The notes below the pieces were generated by a model. That model ran no database searches. It worked only from the letters and a program-made list of their open reading frames with translations, and was not told the origin of the DNA. A stretch of DNA of 64,000 nt, from positions 69,005 to 133,004 of the forward strand of contig JBIPLJ010000003.1 of assembly GCA_044368415.1 (NCBI GenBank), given 5' to 3'. Position numbers and translations under genes: made by a program. This DNA comes from UBA4615 sp044368415 (GTDB lineage: Bacteria > Pseudomonadota > Gammaproteobacteria > Burkholderiales > Burkholderiaceae_E). This document shows positions 32,962-41,427 of this stretch, one piece after another. Numbering within the stretch: the stretch's first letter is position 1; every line of letters begins with the position of its first letter.

Positions 32962-33576
32962 ATGAAGCTGATCGGATCCGTCGGCAGCCCGTACGTCCGC
33001 AAGGTGCGGGTCGTGCTCGCAGAGAAGAAGATCGACTATCGCTTCGAACGCGAGGACGTGTGGTCGCCCACGACCACGATCGGACAGGTCAATCCGCTGG
33101 GCAAGGTGCCGACGCTGATCACCGATGACGGCGCGGCGGTGTTCGACTCCCGCGTGATCGCCGAGTACCTCGACACCGTCACTCCGATCGCCCGCCTGAT
33201 CCCGCCCTCGGGGCGCTCGCGCGTCGAGGTCCGCTCCTGGGAGGCGCTGTGCGACGGCTTGCTCGACGCCGCCATCCTCGCGCGGCTCGAGGCCAACCGC
33301 AGCGATCCGGCGCAGCGCAGCCCCGCCTGGATCGAGCGCCAGATGGGCAAGATCGACGCGACCCTCGTCGCGATGTCCAGCGGCCTCGGCGACAAGCCGT
33401 TCTGCTGCGAAGGCAAGTATTCCCTGGCCGACATCGCGATGGGCTGTGCGCTCGGCTACCTCGACTTCCGCTTCCCGCAGATCGACTGGCGCGAGCGCCA
33501 TCCCAACCTTGCGAAGCAAGCGGTCAAGCTGTTCGCACGGCCCGCGTTCGTCGAGACGGCGCCTTCGCCGGCCTGA
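32962..33576 (+). CDS. Glutathione S-transferase
   Basis: 204 residues. The N-terminal thioredoxin-fold domain has GSVGSPYVRKVRVVLAEK (catalytic Ser region, beta/theta-like), NPLGKVPTLI and FDSRVIAEYLD, the glutathione-binding elements. The C-terminal helical domain contains FCCEGKYSLADIAMGCALGYLDFR. It resembles SspA-like and YibF-like GSTs. A TATAGT hexamer at 32928-32933 might be the -10 box. The 3' end runs into a three-unit 14-bp tandem repeat. Substrate unknown; this is a second GST, not closely related to the one at 6 kb. Confidence 0.87.
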   Translation: MKLIGSVGSPYVRKVRVVLAEKKIDYRFEREDVWSPTTTIGQVNPLGKVPTLITDDGAAVFDSRVIAEYLDTVTPIARLIPPSGRSRVEVRSWEALCDGLLDAAILARLEANRSDPAQRSPAWIERQMGKIDATLVAMSSGLGDKPFCCEGKYSLADIAMGCALGYLDFRFPQIDWRERHPNLAKQAVKLFARPAFVETAPSPA

Positions 33577-33615
33577 CCCGGACCCCGTGACCTGGGCCCC
33601 GTAGTCCGGGCCCCG
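33574..33615. repeat. Three 14-bp tandem repeats at the GST stop codon
   Basis: Perfectly phased units begin at 33574, 33588 and 33602, consensus TGACCCGGGCCCCG. The first unit starts with the TGA stop of the GST gene. They occupy the convergent gap with the glutamate-synthase-like gene. Confidence 0.85.
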
Positions 33616-33619
33616 TGAC

Positions 33620-35218
33620 TCAAATCGCCGGCGCGAACGAGTCGGGCCGCGCGCGCGACCAGAACATCCGGTAGACCGGCGCGTCCGCGTCGCCGTCGAG
33701 CAGCTCGCCCGGCTGCAGCGCCGGATACAGCGTCGACAGCATCCGGATCTCGTGCCCGCTGACCCGCCGCACGATGTGGTCCGCGCGCAGCTGCGAGGGA
33801 TGTGTCAGGCCCGCGGCCGCCACCAGCTCGGCCAGTGCCTTGAGCGTGTTCTGGTGGAAGCTGAAGACGCGCTCGGCCTTGTCGGGCACCACCAGCGCCC
33901 GCTGGCGCGCCGGATCCTGCGTGGTGACGCCGGTCGGACAGCGCCCGGTGTGGCAGTTCATCGCCTGGATACAGCCGAGCGCGAACATGAAGCCGCGCGC
34001 GCTGTTGCACCAGTCGGCGCCCAGCGCCATGGTGCGCGCCACGTCGAACGCGCTGGTCAGCTTGCCGGCCGCGCCGATCCGCACGCGGTCGCGCAGCCCC
34101 AGGCCGATCAGCGTGTTGTGGACCAGCATCAGCGCCTCCTGCATCGGCGTGCCGACCCGGTCGATGAACTCGGCGGGCGCCGCACCCGTGCCGCCCTCCT
34201 TGCCGTCGACCACGATGAAGTCGGGCGTGATGCCGGTCTCCCGCATAGCCTTGGCGATCGCGAACCACTCCCACGGATGACCGATCGCGAGCTTGAAGCC
34301 GGTGGGCTTACCGCCGGACAGCGTGCGCAGCCGGTCGACAAACTGCAGCAGGCCGATCGGCGTGTCGAAGGCCGAATGCGAGGCCGGCGACACGCAGTCG
34401 ACCCAGGCCGGCACGCCGCGCGCCGCGGCGATCTCGGGGGTGACCTTCGGGCCGGGCAGCACGCCGCCGTGACCGGGCTTGGCGCCCTGCGACAGCTTGA
34501 CCTCGATCATCCGGACCTGATCGGCACAGGCGTTCTCGACGAAGCGCTCGGTGTCGAAGCGGCCCTCGGCATCACGGCAGCCAAAGTAGCCCGAGCCGAT
34601 CTCCCAGATCAGGTCGCCGCCGTGCTCGCGGTGGTAAGCAGAGATCGAGCCCTCGCCGGTGTCGTGCGCAAAACGGCCCCGTTTTGCACCCTGGTTCAGC
34701 GACCGGATTGCGTTGGCCGACAGCGAGCCGAAGCTCATCGCCGAGATGTTGAACACCGACGCGTCGTACGGCCGCGTGCACGCCGGCCCGCCGATCGAGA
34801 GGCGAAAGTCGTGCGAGCGCACCGGCGCCGGCGCGATCGAGTGGTTGATCCATTCGTAGCCGGCGGCATAGGCGTCGAGTTGCGTGCCGAAGGGCCGCTT
34901 GTCGAGGTCCTGCTTGGCGCGCTGGTAGACGATCGCGCGCTGCTGGCGCGAGAACGGCACGGCGTCGGTATCGGACTCGATCAGGTACTGGCGGATCTCC
35001 GGCCGGATCATCTCGAAGAGGAACCGGGCGTGACCGAGGACGGGATAGTTACGCAGCACCGCGTGCCGGGTCTGCAGCAGGTCGACGACGCCGACCGCGG
35101 CCAACGCGCCGCTGATCAGCGACCACCAGCCGGACACCATGCCCTCGCGCCAGAGCAGCAGCAGCGGGGTCGCGGCGATGAGGGCGGCAAAGGTCGCGTA
35201 GCGCAGGAAACGGGTCAT
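33620..35218 (-). CDS. FMN-binding glutamate-synthase-family protein
   Basis: 532 residues: an N-terminal hydrophobic pair of helices (about 5-45), then the FMN-binding domain of glutamate synthase (GltB C-terminal type), with FNISAMSFGSLSANAIRSLNQGAKRG, GEGSISAYH, LSQGAKPGHGG, ISPASHS-type residues and GKEGGTGAAP. The 3Fe-4S cluster cysteines lie in CIQAMNCHTGRCPTG. It lacks the amidotransferase domain, so it is not a complete GltB; the natural substrate of this membrane-attached subfamily is not established. It stands alone with no gltD neighbour. Confidence 0.87.
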   Translation of the reverse strand: MTRFLRYATFAALIAATPLLLLWREGMVSGWWSLISGALAAVGVVDLLQTRHAVLRNYPVLGHARFLFEMIRPEIRQYLIESDTDAVPFSRQQRAIVYQRAKQDLDKRPFGTQLDAYAAGYEWINHSIAPAPVRSHDFRLSIGGPACTRPYDASVFNISAMSFGSLSANAIRSLNQGAKRGRFAHDTGEGSISAYHREHGGDLIWEIGSGYFGCRDAEGRFDTERFVENACADQVRMIEVKLSQGAKPGHGGVLPGPKVTPEIAAARGVPAWVDCVSPASHSAFDTPIGLLQFVDRLRTLSGGKPTGFKLAIGHPWEWFAIAKAMRETGITPDFIVVDGKEGGTGAAPAEFIDRVGTPMQEALMLVHNTLIGLGLRDRVRIGAAGKLTSAFDVARTMALGADWCNSARGFMFALGCIQAMNCHTGRCPTGVTTQDPARQRALVVPDKAERVFSFHQNTLKALAELVAAAGLTHPSQLRADHIVRRVSGHEIRMLSTLYPALQPGELLDGDADAPVYRMFWSRARPDSFAPAI

Positions 35219-35348
35219 CGGCCAGAGCCCCCGATCAGCGAAGGTGGCGCAGTGTAGCTCAGCCGTCCGGTCCGCCGATGCCCCGGGCGACCGCTCGGAC
35301 CCTACCCCGCGGAGCCCATCGCGCAGTCAGCCCCCGCCCAGCGCAACC

Positions 35349-36503
35349 TCATGCCGCAACGGCTCGCGCGAGGTGCGACGACGCGATCATGCCGCCGCCC
35401 AGACACACCTCGCCGCGATACAGCACCGCCGACTGGCCCGGGGTCACCGCCCACTGCGGCGTATCGAACACGAGGTCGAAGGCTCCCGGCTCGCGCGGGT
35501 CGGCCCGCAGCCGGCACGGCGCATCGGACTGCCGGTAGCGGGTCTTGGCGCCGAGCGCCGTGTCGTCGGCGGGCGGCGCTCCGGCGATCCAGTGCGCGTC
35601 GTCGGCGTGCAGCCGGTCGGCCTGCAGCCAAGGATGGTCGTGGCCCTGCACGACGTACAAGGTGTTGGCCGCCATGTCCTTGCGCGCCACGTACCAGGCC
35701 TCGCCGCTGCCGGCCTTCTGGCCGCCGACGCCGATGCCCTTCCTCTGGCCGAGCGTGTAGAACGCAAGACCGACGTGCTCGCCGACGCGCCGGCCGTCGT
35801 CGGTCAGGATCGGGCCCGGTGCGCTCGGCAGGTAGCGGTTGAGGAACTCCCGGAACGGCCGCTCGCCGATGAAGCAGATGCCGGTCGAGTCCTTCTTCGC
35901 GGCCACCGGCAGGCCGATGTGCGCGGCGATCGCGCGGACCTCGGTCTTCGGCAGCTCGCCCACCGGGAACATCGCGCGCGAGAGCTGTGCCTGCGTGAGC
36001 CGGTGCAAGAAGTAGCTCTGGTCCTTGGCGACGTCGAGCCCGCGCAGCAGCTCGTGGCGCAGCCCGCCCTCGGCGTCGGCGTCCGGCATACGCCTCACCC
36101 GCGCGTAGTGGCCGGTCGCGATGCACGAGGCGCCCATGCGCATCGCATGGTCGAGGAAGGCCTTGAACTTGATCTCGGCGTTGCACAGCACGTCCGGGTT
36201 CGGCGTGCGCCCGGCGGAATACTCGCGCAGGAAGTCGGCGAAGACACGCTCGCGGTACTCGGCAGCGAAGTTCACTGCCTCGATGTCGATGCCGATCACG
36301 TCGGCCACGCTGGCCGCGTCGAGCCAGTCCTGCCGCGTGGAGCAGTATTCGCCGTCGTCGTCGTCCTCCCAGTTCTTCATGAAGAGGCCGACCACGTCCC
36401 AGCCCTGCTCCTTGAGCAGCCAGGCCGAGACCGCCGAGTCGACACCGCCCGACAGGCCGACGACGACACGCCGCGCGCCGGGCACGAGACCAGGCGCGCT
36501 CAC
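35349..36503 (-). CDS. mnmA: tRNA-specific 2-thiouridylase
   Basis: Adds sulfur to U34 of Lys, Glu and Gln tRNAs. The PP-loop is VVVGLSGGVDSAVSAWLL, followed by MKNWEDDDDGEYCS, the first catalytic Cys in NPDVLCNAEIKF, and the second in DSTGICFIGERPF. Length 384 from a GTG at 36503. That GTG overlaps the Nudix gene's stop codon (GTGA), which supports this start over upstream ones in an arginine-rich frame. Co-transcription with the Nudix hydrolase gene is common in betaproteobacteria. Confidence 0.95.
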   Translation of the reverse strand: MSAPGLVPGARRVVVGLSGGVDSAVSAWLLKEQGWDVVGLFMKNWEDDDDGEYCSTRQDWLDAASVADVIGIDIEAVNFAAEYRERVFADFLREYSAGRTPNPDVLCNAEIKFKAFLDHAMRMGASCIATGHYARVRRMPDADAEGGLRHELLRGLDVAKDQSYFLHRLTQAQLSRAMFPVGELPKTEVRAIAAHIGLPVAAKKDSTGICFIGERPFREFLNRYLPSAPGPILTDDGRRVGEHVGLAFYTLGQRKGIGVGGQKAGSGEAWYVARKDMAANTLYVVQGHDHPWLQADRLHADDAHWIAGAPPADDTALGAKTRYRQSDAPCRLRADPREPGAFDLVFDTPQWAVTPGQSAVLYRGEVCLGGGMIASSHLARAVAA

Positions 36504-36988
36504 ACCGCGGGCCGCGGGCCGACCACGTCCGGGTGGGTCCAGATCAGCTCGAGCGGGAAGCGCCGCCCGGCCAGCCAATCGAGCACCGTGCGCTCGACTG
36601 CCGGGCTGCGGTGCCGAACCCGCTCGGCCAGGATCTCGTCCGGGGTCATCCAGAATGCGCGGACGATGCCGGTGTCCAGCGGGCGCGCGTCGTCGTGCCA
36701 AAGCGGCCGGCAGACGAAGGCATGACGCAGGTAGGTGACGTCGACCCCTTCCTTGACGCTCGCATAACGCGCCATGTAGAGCCCGAGCACCGCAGTCGGC
36801 TCGACGTGCCAGCCGGTCTCCTCAAGCGCCTCGCGCACCGCGGCCTGCTGCAGCGACTCGCCCGGATCGAGGTGGCCGGCCGGCTGGTTCAGCCGCAAGC
36901 CCTCCGAGGTGTGCTCTTCAATCATCAGCAGCCGGCCGTCGCGCTCGATGACCGCGGCGACGGTGGCATTCGGTTTCCAGTAAGCCAT
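36500..36988 (-). CDS. nudJ: Nudix hydrolase (NudJ-like phosphatase)
   Basis: 162 residues. The Nudix box is G-(x5)-E-(x7)-REALEETG in GHLDPGESLQQAAVREALEETG. NPNATVAAV-type N-terminus and the later GVDVTYLRHAFVC match NudJ, which removes phosphate from nucleoside tri- and diphosphates and HMP-PP. The start ATG 36988 (MAYWKPNATV) is chosen because family sequence begins there. Its stop overlaps the GTG start of mnmA. The symbol rests on recalled similarity and context. Confidence 0.82.
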   Translation of the reverse strand: MAYWKPNATVAAVIERDGRLLMIEEHTSEGLRLNQPAGHLDPGESLQQAAVREALEETGWHVEPTAVLGLYMARYASVKEGVDVTYLRHAFVCRPLWHDDARPLDTGIVRAFWMTPDEILAERVRHRSPAVERTVLDWLAGRRFPLELIWTHPDVVGPRPAV

Positions 36989-37094
36989 TCCGTAGTTTAT
37001 CCGACGGGCATACCCGAGCGCGGCGAGGCCCGCGGCCGGTTCCGGCGCGTCCGGCGGGGTATGCTCGCAGTCTTCGCCCCCGGGAGAATCCCCA

Positions 37095-38210
37095 ATGAGA
37101 ATCGGAGTGCCGGCCGAGACCCGCGTCGGCGAGGCGCGCGTCGCTGCCACCCCCGAGACGGTCAAGAAGCTGGTCGCCGCAAAGCACGAGGTCATCGTGC
37201 AGTCCGACGCCGGTGTTGGCGCGAGCGTGCCCGATGCGGCCTACGAGGCCGTCGGTGCCGTAATCGGCGATGCCGCCGCGGCGTTCGGCGCCGAGCTGGT
37301 GCTGAAGGTCCGCCGGCCGTCGACCGAGGAGCTCATGCTGATGAAGCCGGGCACCGCGGTCGTCGGCATGCTCGAGCCCTTCGACCGCGCCGGCCTCGAG
37401 CAGATGGCCGGCCTCGGCATGATCGCCTTCGCCCTCGAGGCCGCGCCGCGCACGACGCGCGCACAGAGCATGGACGTGCTGAGCTCGCAGGCCAACATCG
37501 CCGGCTACAAAGCGGTGATGGTCGCGGCCAACACCTACCAGCGCTTCATGCCGATGCTGATGACCGCCGCGGGCACCGTGAAGGCCGCTCGCGTCGTGAT
37601 CCTCGGCGTCGGTGTTGCCGGCCTGCAGGCTATCGCGACGGCCAAGCGGCTCGGCGCGGTCATCGAGGCCTCCGACGTGCGCCCGCCGGTCAAGGAGCAG
37701 GTCGAGTCGCTCGGCGGCAAGTTCATCGACGTGCCCTATGAGACCGACGAGGAACGCGAGATCGCCAAGGGCGTGGGCGGCTACGCGCGCCCGATGCCCG
37801 AGAGCTGGATGAAACGCCAGGCGGCCGCGGTCGCCGAGCGCGTCAGGCAGGCCGACATCGTCATCACCACCGCGCTGATCCCGGGCCGCAAGGCGCCGGT
37901 GCTGGTCAGCGAGGACATGGTGAAGTCGATGAAGCCGGGCTCGGTGATCGTCGACATGGCGGTCGAGCAGGGCGGCAACTGCCCGCTGTCCGAGCCTGGC
38001 CGTACCGTCACCCGCTACGGCGTGCACATCGTCGGCGAGACCAACCTGCCGGCGCTGGTCGCGGCGGACGCCTCGGCGCTCTACGCACGCAACGTCATCG
38101 ACTTTCTCAAGCTCGTCGTCGACGCCGACGGCCGGCTGAAGGTCGATCTCGAGGACGACATCGTCAAGGCCTGCCTCGTCGCGCGCGACGGCCAGGTGCT
38201 GAGGGCCTGA
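37095..38210 (+). CDS. pntAA: NAD(P) transhydrogenase subunit alpha, part 1
   Basis: The soluble NAD(H)-binding domain (dI) of the proton-translocating transhydrogenase, which drives NADPH formation from NADH. MRIGVPAETRVGEARVAATP opens the protein; the NAD-binding GVGVAGLQAIATAKRLGA motif and the mobile loop TALIPGRKAPVLV are present. At 371 residues it has only the dI part, so the alpha chain is split as in many alpha- and betaproteobacteria. GGGAG precedes the ATG. The rest of the alpha chain follows 5 bp later. Confidence 0.94.
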   Translation: MRIGVPAETRVGEARVAATPETVKKLVAAKHEVIVQSDAGVGASVPDAAYEAVGAVIGDAAAAFGAELVLKVRRPSTEELMLMKPGTAVVGMLEPFDRAGLEQMAGLGMIAFALEAAPRTTRAQSMDVLSSQANIAGYKAVMVAANTYQRFMPMLMTAAGTVKAARVVILGVGVAGLQAIATAKRLGAVIEASDVRPPVKEQVESLGGKFIDVPYETDEEREIAKGVGGYARPMPESWMKRQAAAVAERVRQADIVITTALIPGRKAPVLVSEDMVKSMKPGSVIVDMAVEQGGNCPLSEPGRTVTRYGVHIVGETNLPALVAADASALYARNVIDFLKLVVDADGRLKVDLEDDIVKACLVARDGQVLRA

Positions 38211-38215
38211 ACACC

Positions 38216-38533
38216 ATGGAAGCGATCAACCCCACCGTCGTCAACCTGATCATCTTTGTGTTGGCCATCTACGTCGGCTACCACGTGGTCTGGAACGTCA
38301 CCCCCGCGCTGCACACGCCGCTGATGGCGGTCACCAACGCGATCTCGGCCATCGTCATCGTCGGCGCGATGCTCGCGGCGGCGCTGACCCAGACACCGCT
38401 CGGCAAGTTCATGGGCGTGGCCGCGGTCGCGCTCGCCGCCGTCAACGTGTTCGGCGGCTTCCTCGTGACCCGACGCATGCTCGATATGTTCAAGAAGAAG
38501 GAACCAAAGGCGAAGCAGGGGGCCGCGAAATGA
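38216..38533 (+). CDS. pntAB: NAD(P) transhydrogenase subunit alpha, part 2
   Basis: The membrane part of the alpha chain: 105 residues with about three helices (8-27, 35-62, 66-88) and a lysine-rich tail. YHVVWNVTPALHTPLMAVTNAISAIVIVGA is the usual family signature. It sits between pntAA and the extra small gene, with an ATGA overlap to the latter. Confidence 0.92.
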   Translation: MEAINPTVVNLIIFVLAIYVGYHVVWNVTPALHTPLMAVTNAISAIVIVGAMLAAALTQTPLGKFMGVAAVALAAVNVFGGFLVTRRMLDMFKKKEPKAKQGAAK

Positions 38534-38787
38534 AGCCGTTCGCGTTCTTCGTGCTGCTGGCCGTGACCGTCGCCGCGATCTGGTTCGGCGACTCGTTCGC
38601 CGGCGACTTCGCGGCCCCCGGGATGGAAAGAACCTTCGCGGTGCTGGTGATCGCCGCCGTGGCCATCGTGCCCGCAGTCTGGGTGCTCGACCGCATGGGA
38701 CTGATCCGCAAGGGCAACGTCGAGCTACGGCGCAAGCCGGCCGCGGCGCAGGTGCCCGCCTCGCAGCGCGACGGAGGTGCGGCATGA
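38530..38787 (+). CDS. Small membrane protein inserted in the pnt operon
   Basis: 85 residues with two predicted membrane helices (about 4-19 and 36-53), a short periplasmic GDSFAGDFAAPGMER between them, and a basic C-terminus (RKGNVELRRKPAAAQVPASQRDGG). It overlaps pntAB at its start and pntB at its stop, both by ATGA, so it is tightly coupled and almost certainly translated. I do not recognise it. The usual order is pntAA-pntAB-pntB without it. It might be an assembly factor or extra subunit; this is inference from position only. Confidence 0.75.
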   Translation: MKPFAFFVLLAVTVAAIWFGDSFAGDFAAPGMERTFAVLVIAAVAIVPAVWVLDRMGLIRKGNVELRRKPAAAQVPASQRDGGAA

Positions 38788-40277
38788 GCCTGAATGCCGT
38801 CGTCCTGCTGTACCTCGTCGCCTCGATCTGCTTCATCCAGGCGCTCAAGGGGCTGTCGCATCCCACCACGTCGATCCGCGGGAACGTCTTCGGCATGGCC
38901 GGGATGGCGATCGCGGTGCTGACCACGATCGCGCTGATCTTCATGATGCGCGCCGAGGCCGGCGGCGTCGGCCTGCTGTGGGTGGCGCTCGGCGTCGCCA
39001 TCGGCGGCACCGCCGGCGCGGTGATGGCCAATCGCGTCGAGATGACAAAGATGCCCGAGCTGGTCGCCTTCATGCACAGCATGATCGGCCTGGCCGCGGT
39101 GTTCATCGCGATCGCGGCGGTCGCGGAGCCCTGGGCGTTCGGCATCACCACCTTCCCCAAGGAGCTGCTGATCGGCGCGCAGACGCCCGCCGGCATGGTG
39201 GTCGCCGACATCATCGCGCGCCCGCCGATTCCCGCGGGCAACCGGCTCGAGCTGTTCCTCGGCGCGGCCATCGGCGCCATCACCTTCAGCGGCTCGGTGA
39301 TCGCATTCGGCAAGCTGTCGGGCAAGTACAAGTTCCGGCTCTTCCAGGGCGCGCCGGTGCAGTTCGGCGGTCAGCACATGCTGAACCTGGTGCTCGGCCT
39401 CGCCACGCTGGCGCTGGGTCTGGTGTTCACCTTCACCGAGAGCTGGCCGGCGTTCTTCGCGATGCTCGCGCTGTCGTTCGTGCTCGGTGTGCTGATCATC
39501 ATCCCGATCGGCGGCGCCGACATGCCTGTGGTGGTGTCGATGCTCAACAGCTACTCGGGCTGGGCGGCGGCCGGCATCGGTTTCTCGCTGAACAACGGCA
39601 TGCTGATCATCGCAGGCTCGCTGGTGGGCAGCTCGGGCGCGATCCTGAGCTACATCATGTGCAAGGCGATGAACCGGTCGTTCTTCAACGTGATCCTCGG
39701 CGGCTTCGGAGGCGAAGCCGCGGCGGCGGGCGGTGGCGGCGACAAGGCGCAGCGCCCGGTCAAGAGCGGCTCGTCGGAAGACGCGGCGTTCCTGATGACC
39801 AACGCCGACACGGTCATCATCGTGCCGGGCTACGGTCTGGCCGTAGCCCGCGCGCAGCACGCGCTCAAGGAGCTCGCGCAGAAGCTGACCGACCACGGCG
39901 TGACGGTGAAGTACGCGATCCACCCCGTCGCCGGCCGCATGCCCGGCCACATGAACGTGCTGCTCGCCGAGGCCGAGGTGCCGTATGACCAAGTCTTCGA
40001 GATGGAGGACATCAACTCCGAGTTCGGCCAGGCCGACGTGGTGCTGGTGCTCGGCGCCAACGACGTGGTGAATCCGGCGGCGAAGGACCCGAAATCGTCC
40101 ATCGCGGGCATGCCGATCCTCGAGGCCTACAAGGCCAAGACGATCATCGTCAACAAGCGCTCGATGGCGTCGGGCTACGCCGGCCTCGACAACGAGCTGT
40201 TCTACATGGACAAGACGATGATGGTGTTCGGCGATGCGAAGAAGGTCGTCGAGGACATGGTCAAGGCCGTCGAGTGA
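38784..40277 (+). CDS. pntB: NAD(P) transhydrogenase subunit beta
   Basis: 497 residues: about nine membrane helices (domain II) followed by the NADP(H)-binding domain III from about residue 310. Key motifs are LIIIPIGGADMPVVVSMLNSYSGWAAAGIGF in the membrane part, VIIVPGYGLAVARAQHAL and HPVAGRMPGHMNVLLAEA in domain III, then the NDVVNPAA and KRSMASGYAG segments. It completes the transhydrogenase with pntAA and pntAB and is coupled to the small upstream gene. Confidence 0.95.
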   Translation: MSLNAVVLLYLVASICFIQALKGLSHPTTSIRGNVFGMAGMAIAVLTTIALIFMMRAEAGGVGLLWVALGVAIGGTAGAVMANRVEMTKMPELVAFMHSMIGLAAVFIAIAAVAEPWAFGITTFPKELLIGAQTPAGMVVADIIARPPIPAGNRLELFLGAAIGAITFSGSVIAFGKLSGKYKFRLFQGAPVQFGGQHMLNLVLGLATLALGLVFTFTESWPAFFAMLALSFVLGVLIIIPIGGADMPVVVSMLNSYSGWAAAGIGFSLNNGMLIIAGSLVGSSGAILSYIMCKAMNRSFFNVILGGFGGEAAAAGGGGDKAQRPVKSGSSEDAAFLMTNADTVIIVPGYGLAVARAQHALKELAQKLTDHGVTVKYAIHPVAGRMPGHMNVLLAEAEVPYDQVFEMEDINSEFGQADVVLVLGANDVVNPAAKDPKSSIAGMPILEAYKAKTIIVNKRSMASGYAGLDNELFYMDKTMMVFGDAKKVVEDMVKAVE

Positions 40278-40284
40278 GGCCCGC

Positions 40285-40662
40285 ATGCCTACCGAACCCG
40301 TGATGACCCTCGACGCCGACCGGCTCGACACGCTGAAGAAGGTCTGCCTCGTCGACTATGCGCTCCACATCGCGGGGCCGCTGCTGTCGATGGGCCTGCT
40401 GTCGGTGATCGCGCTGGTCGTCAACTACATCAAGCGCGACGACGCCCGCGGCTCGATCTACGAGAGCCACATGAACTGGATGATCCGCACGTTCTGGTGG
40501 ACGCTGTTCTGGGTCGTCGTATCCTTCCTCCCGGCGCTGTTGCTGACGGTGATCACCTTCGGCCTGCTGTCTTTCCTGTTCCTGGTGCCGGTCGTCTGGT
40601 ACCTGTACCGGATGATCAAGGGGGTGCTGTGGCTCAACGACGGACGGCCGATGCCGGCCTGA
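40285..40662 (+). CDS. DUF4870-like small membrane protein
   Basis: 125 residues. After a short acidic N-terminus it has three hydrophobic segments (about 28-47, 65-90, 93-115), with YIKRDDARGSIYESHMNWMIRTFWWTLFW between the first two, a pattern typical of DUF4870-type proteins. Function unknown. It begins 7 bp after pntB. Its stop overlaps the likely CTG start of the next gene. Confidence 0.72.
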   Translation: MPTEPVMTLDADRLDTLKKVCLVDYALHIAGPLLSMGLLSVIALVVNYIKRDDARGSIYESHMNWMIRTFWWTLFWVVVSFLPALLLTVITFGLLSFLFLVPVVWYLYRMIKGVLWLNDGRPMPA

Positions 40663-41390
40663 CCGATCGGGCGCGACGTGCGCTGCTGGCGGCCGCGGCC
40701 GCGCTGCCGGCCTGCACTGCGGTGCCGCCCGCCGGGGGCCCCGGTGCTGCGCTGCCGAGCGGACCGGCCCCCGCGCCCGTCCTGCGGATCGGCGACCGCT
40801 GGCGTTACCAGCTGATCGACAAGTTCAACGGGCAGTGGCTCGACGAGCCCACCTGGGAGGTGGCCGAACTCGAACCCGAGCTGGTGATGCGCATTCGCGG
40901 ACGGCGGGCGGGCGGCCCACTCGAGGAGCGCTTCGCCACCCCCTGGTCCGCGCTGACCGAGGTGCTGTACGGCGCGCCTTATGCATTCCGCGAGCCGGTG
41001 CCGATCGTGCCGTCCCCGATCGAGCCCGGACGCATCGTGGCCACGTCCACCTCCTATGTCGATCCAAGCACGCAGCAACGCAAGCTCTGGTCGCAGCAGC
41101 TTCGCATCGCCGGTTGGTCGACGATCGAGGTGCCAGCCGGGCGCTACGATTGCCTGCGGGTGAGCCGGATCATCGCGTTCGAGCATCCCGACATCCAGAA
41201 GACCTCGGCGAGCCGCAGCGACACGCTGTGGTACGCGCCGGCAGTCAACCGGTGGGTGCAGCGCGAGCTGCGCGGCGACTTCATCGCCTCGGGGCTCGGG
41301 GCCGGCAACCCGGGCGCCGGCGTGCGCGGCCGCGAGGAGTGGCTGCTGTGGCAACTCACCGCGTATGTGCGCACCCCGGTCTCCGGCTGA
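40659..41390 (+). CDS. Predicted lipoprotein, first of a paralogous pair
   Basis: About 243 residues. The N-terminus (LTDRARRALLAAAAALPACTA) is a twin-Arg-rich signal with lipobox LPAC. The body shares GDRWRYQL, NGxxxxExTWEV, LEERFA, PWSAL, QQLRIAGW, VPAGRYDCLR, HPDI and DTLWYAPAV with the following gene. I do not recognise the family. No ATG fits: the best candidate is a CTG at 40659 overlapping the DUF4870 stop; GTG 40629 is the upstream alternative. Downstream, the paralog starts 37 bp later. Confidence 0.65.
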   Translation: MTDRARRALLAAAAALPACTAVPPAGGPGAALPSGPAPAPVLRIGDRWRYQLIDKFNGQWLDEPTWEVAELEPELVMRIRGRRAGGPLEERFATPWSALTEVLYGAPYAFREPVPIVPSPIEPGRIVATSTSYVDPSTQQRKLWSQQLRIAGWSTIEVPAGRYDCLRVSRIIAFEHPDIQKTSASRSDTLWYAPAVNRWVQRELRGDFIASGLGAGNPGAGVRGREEWLLWQLTAYVRTPVSG

Positions 41391-41427
41391 ACCGCACGCA
41401 TACGCCCGCCTCTGGAGGAAATCTGCA

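Noticed and set aside
38490..40331. A 613-codon antisense open frame over pntB
   Set aside because: His/Arg/Asp-rich mirror of the coding strand with no motifs; pntB is clearly real on the other strand.
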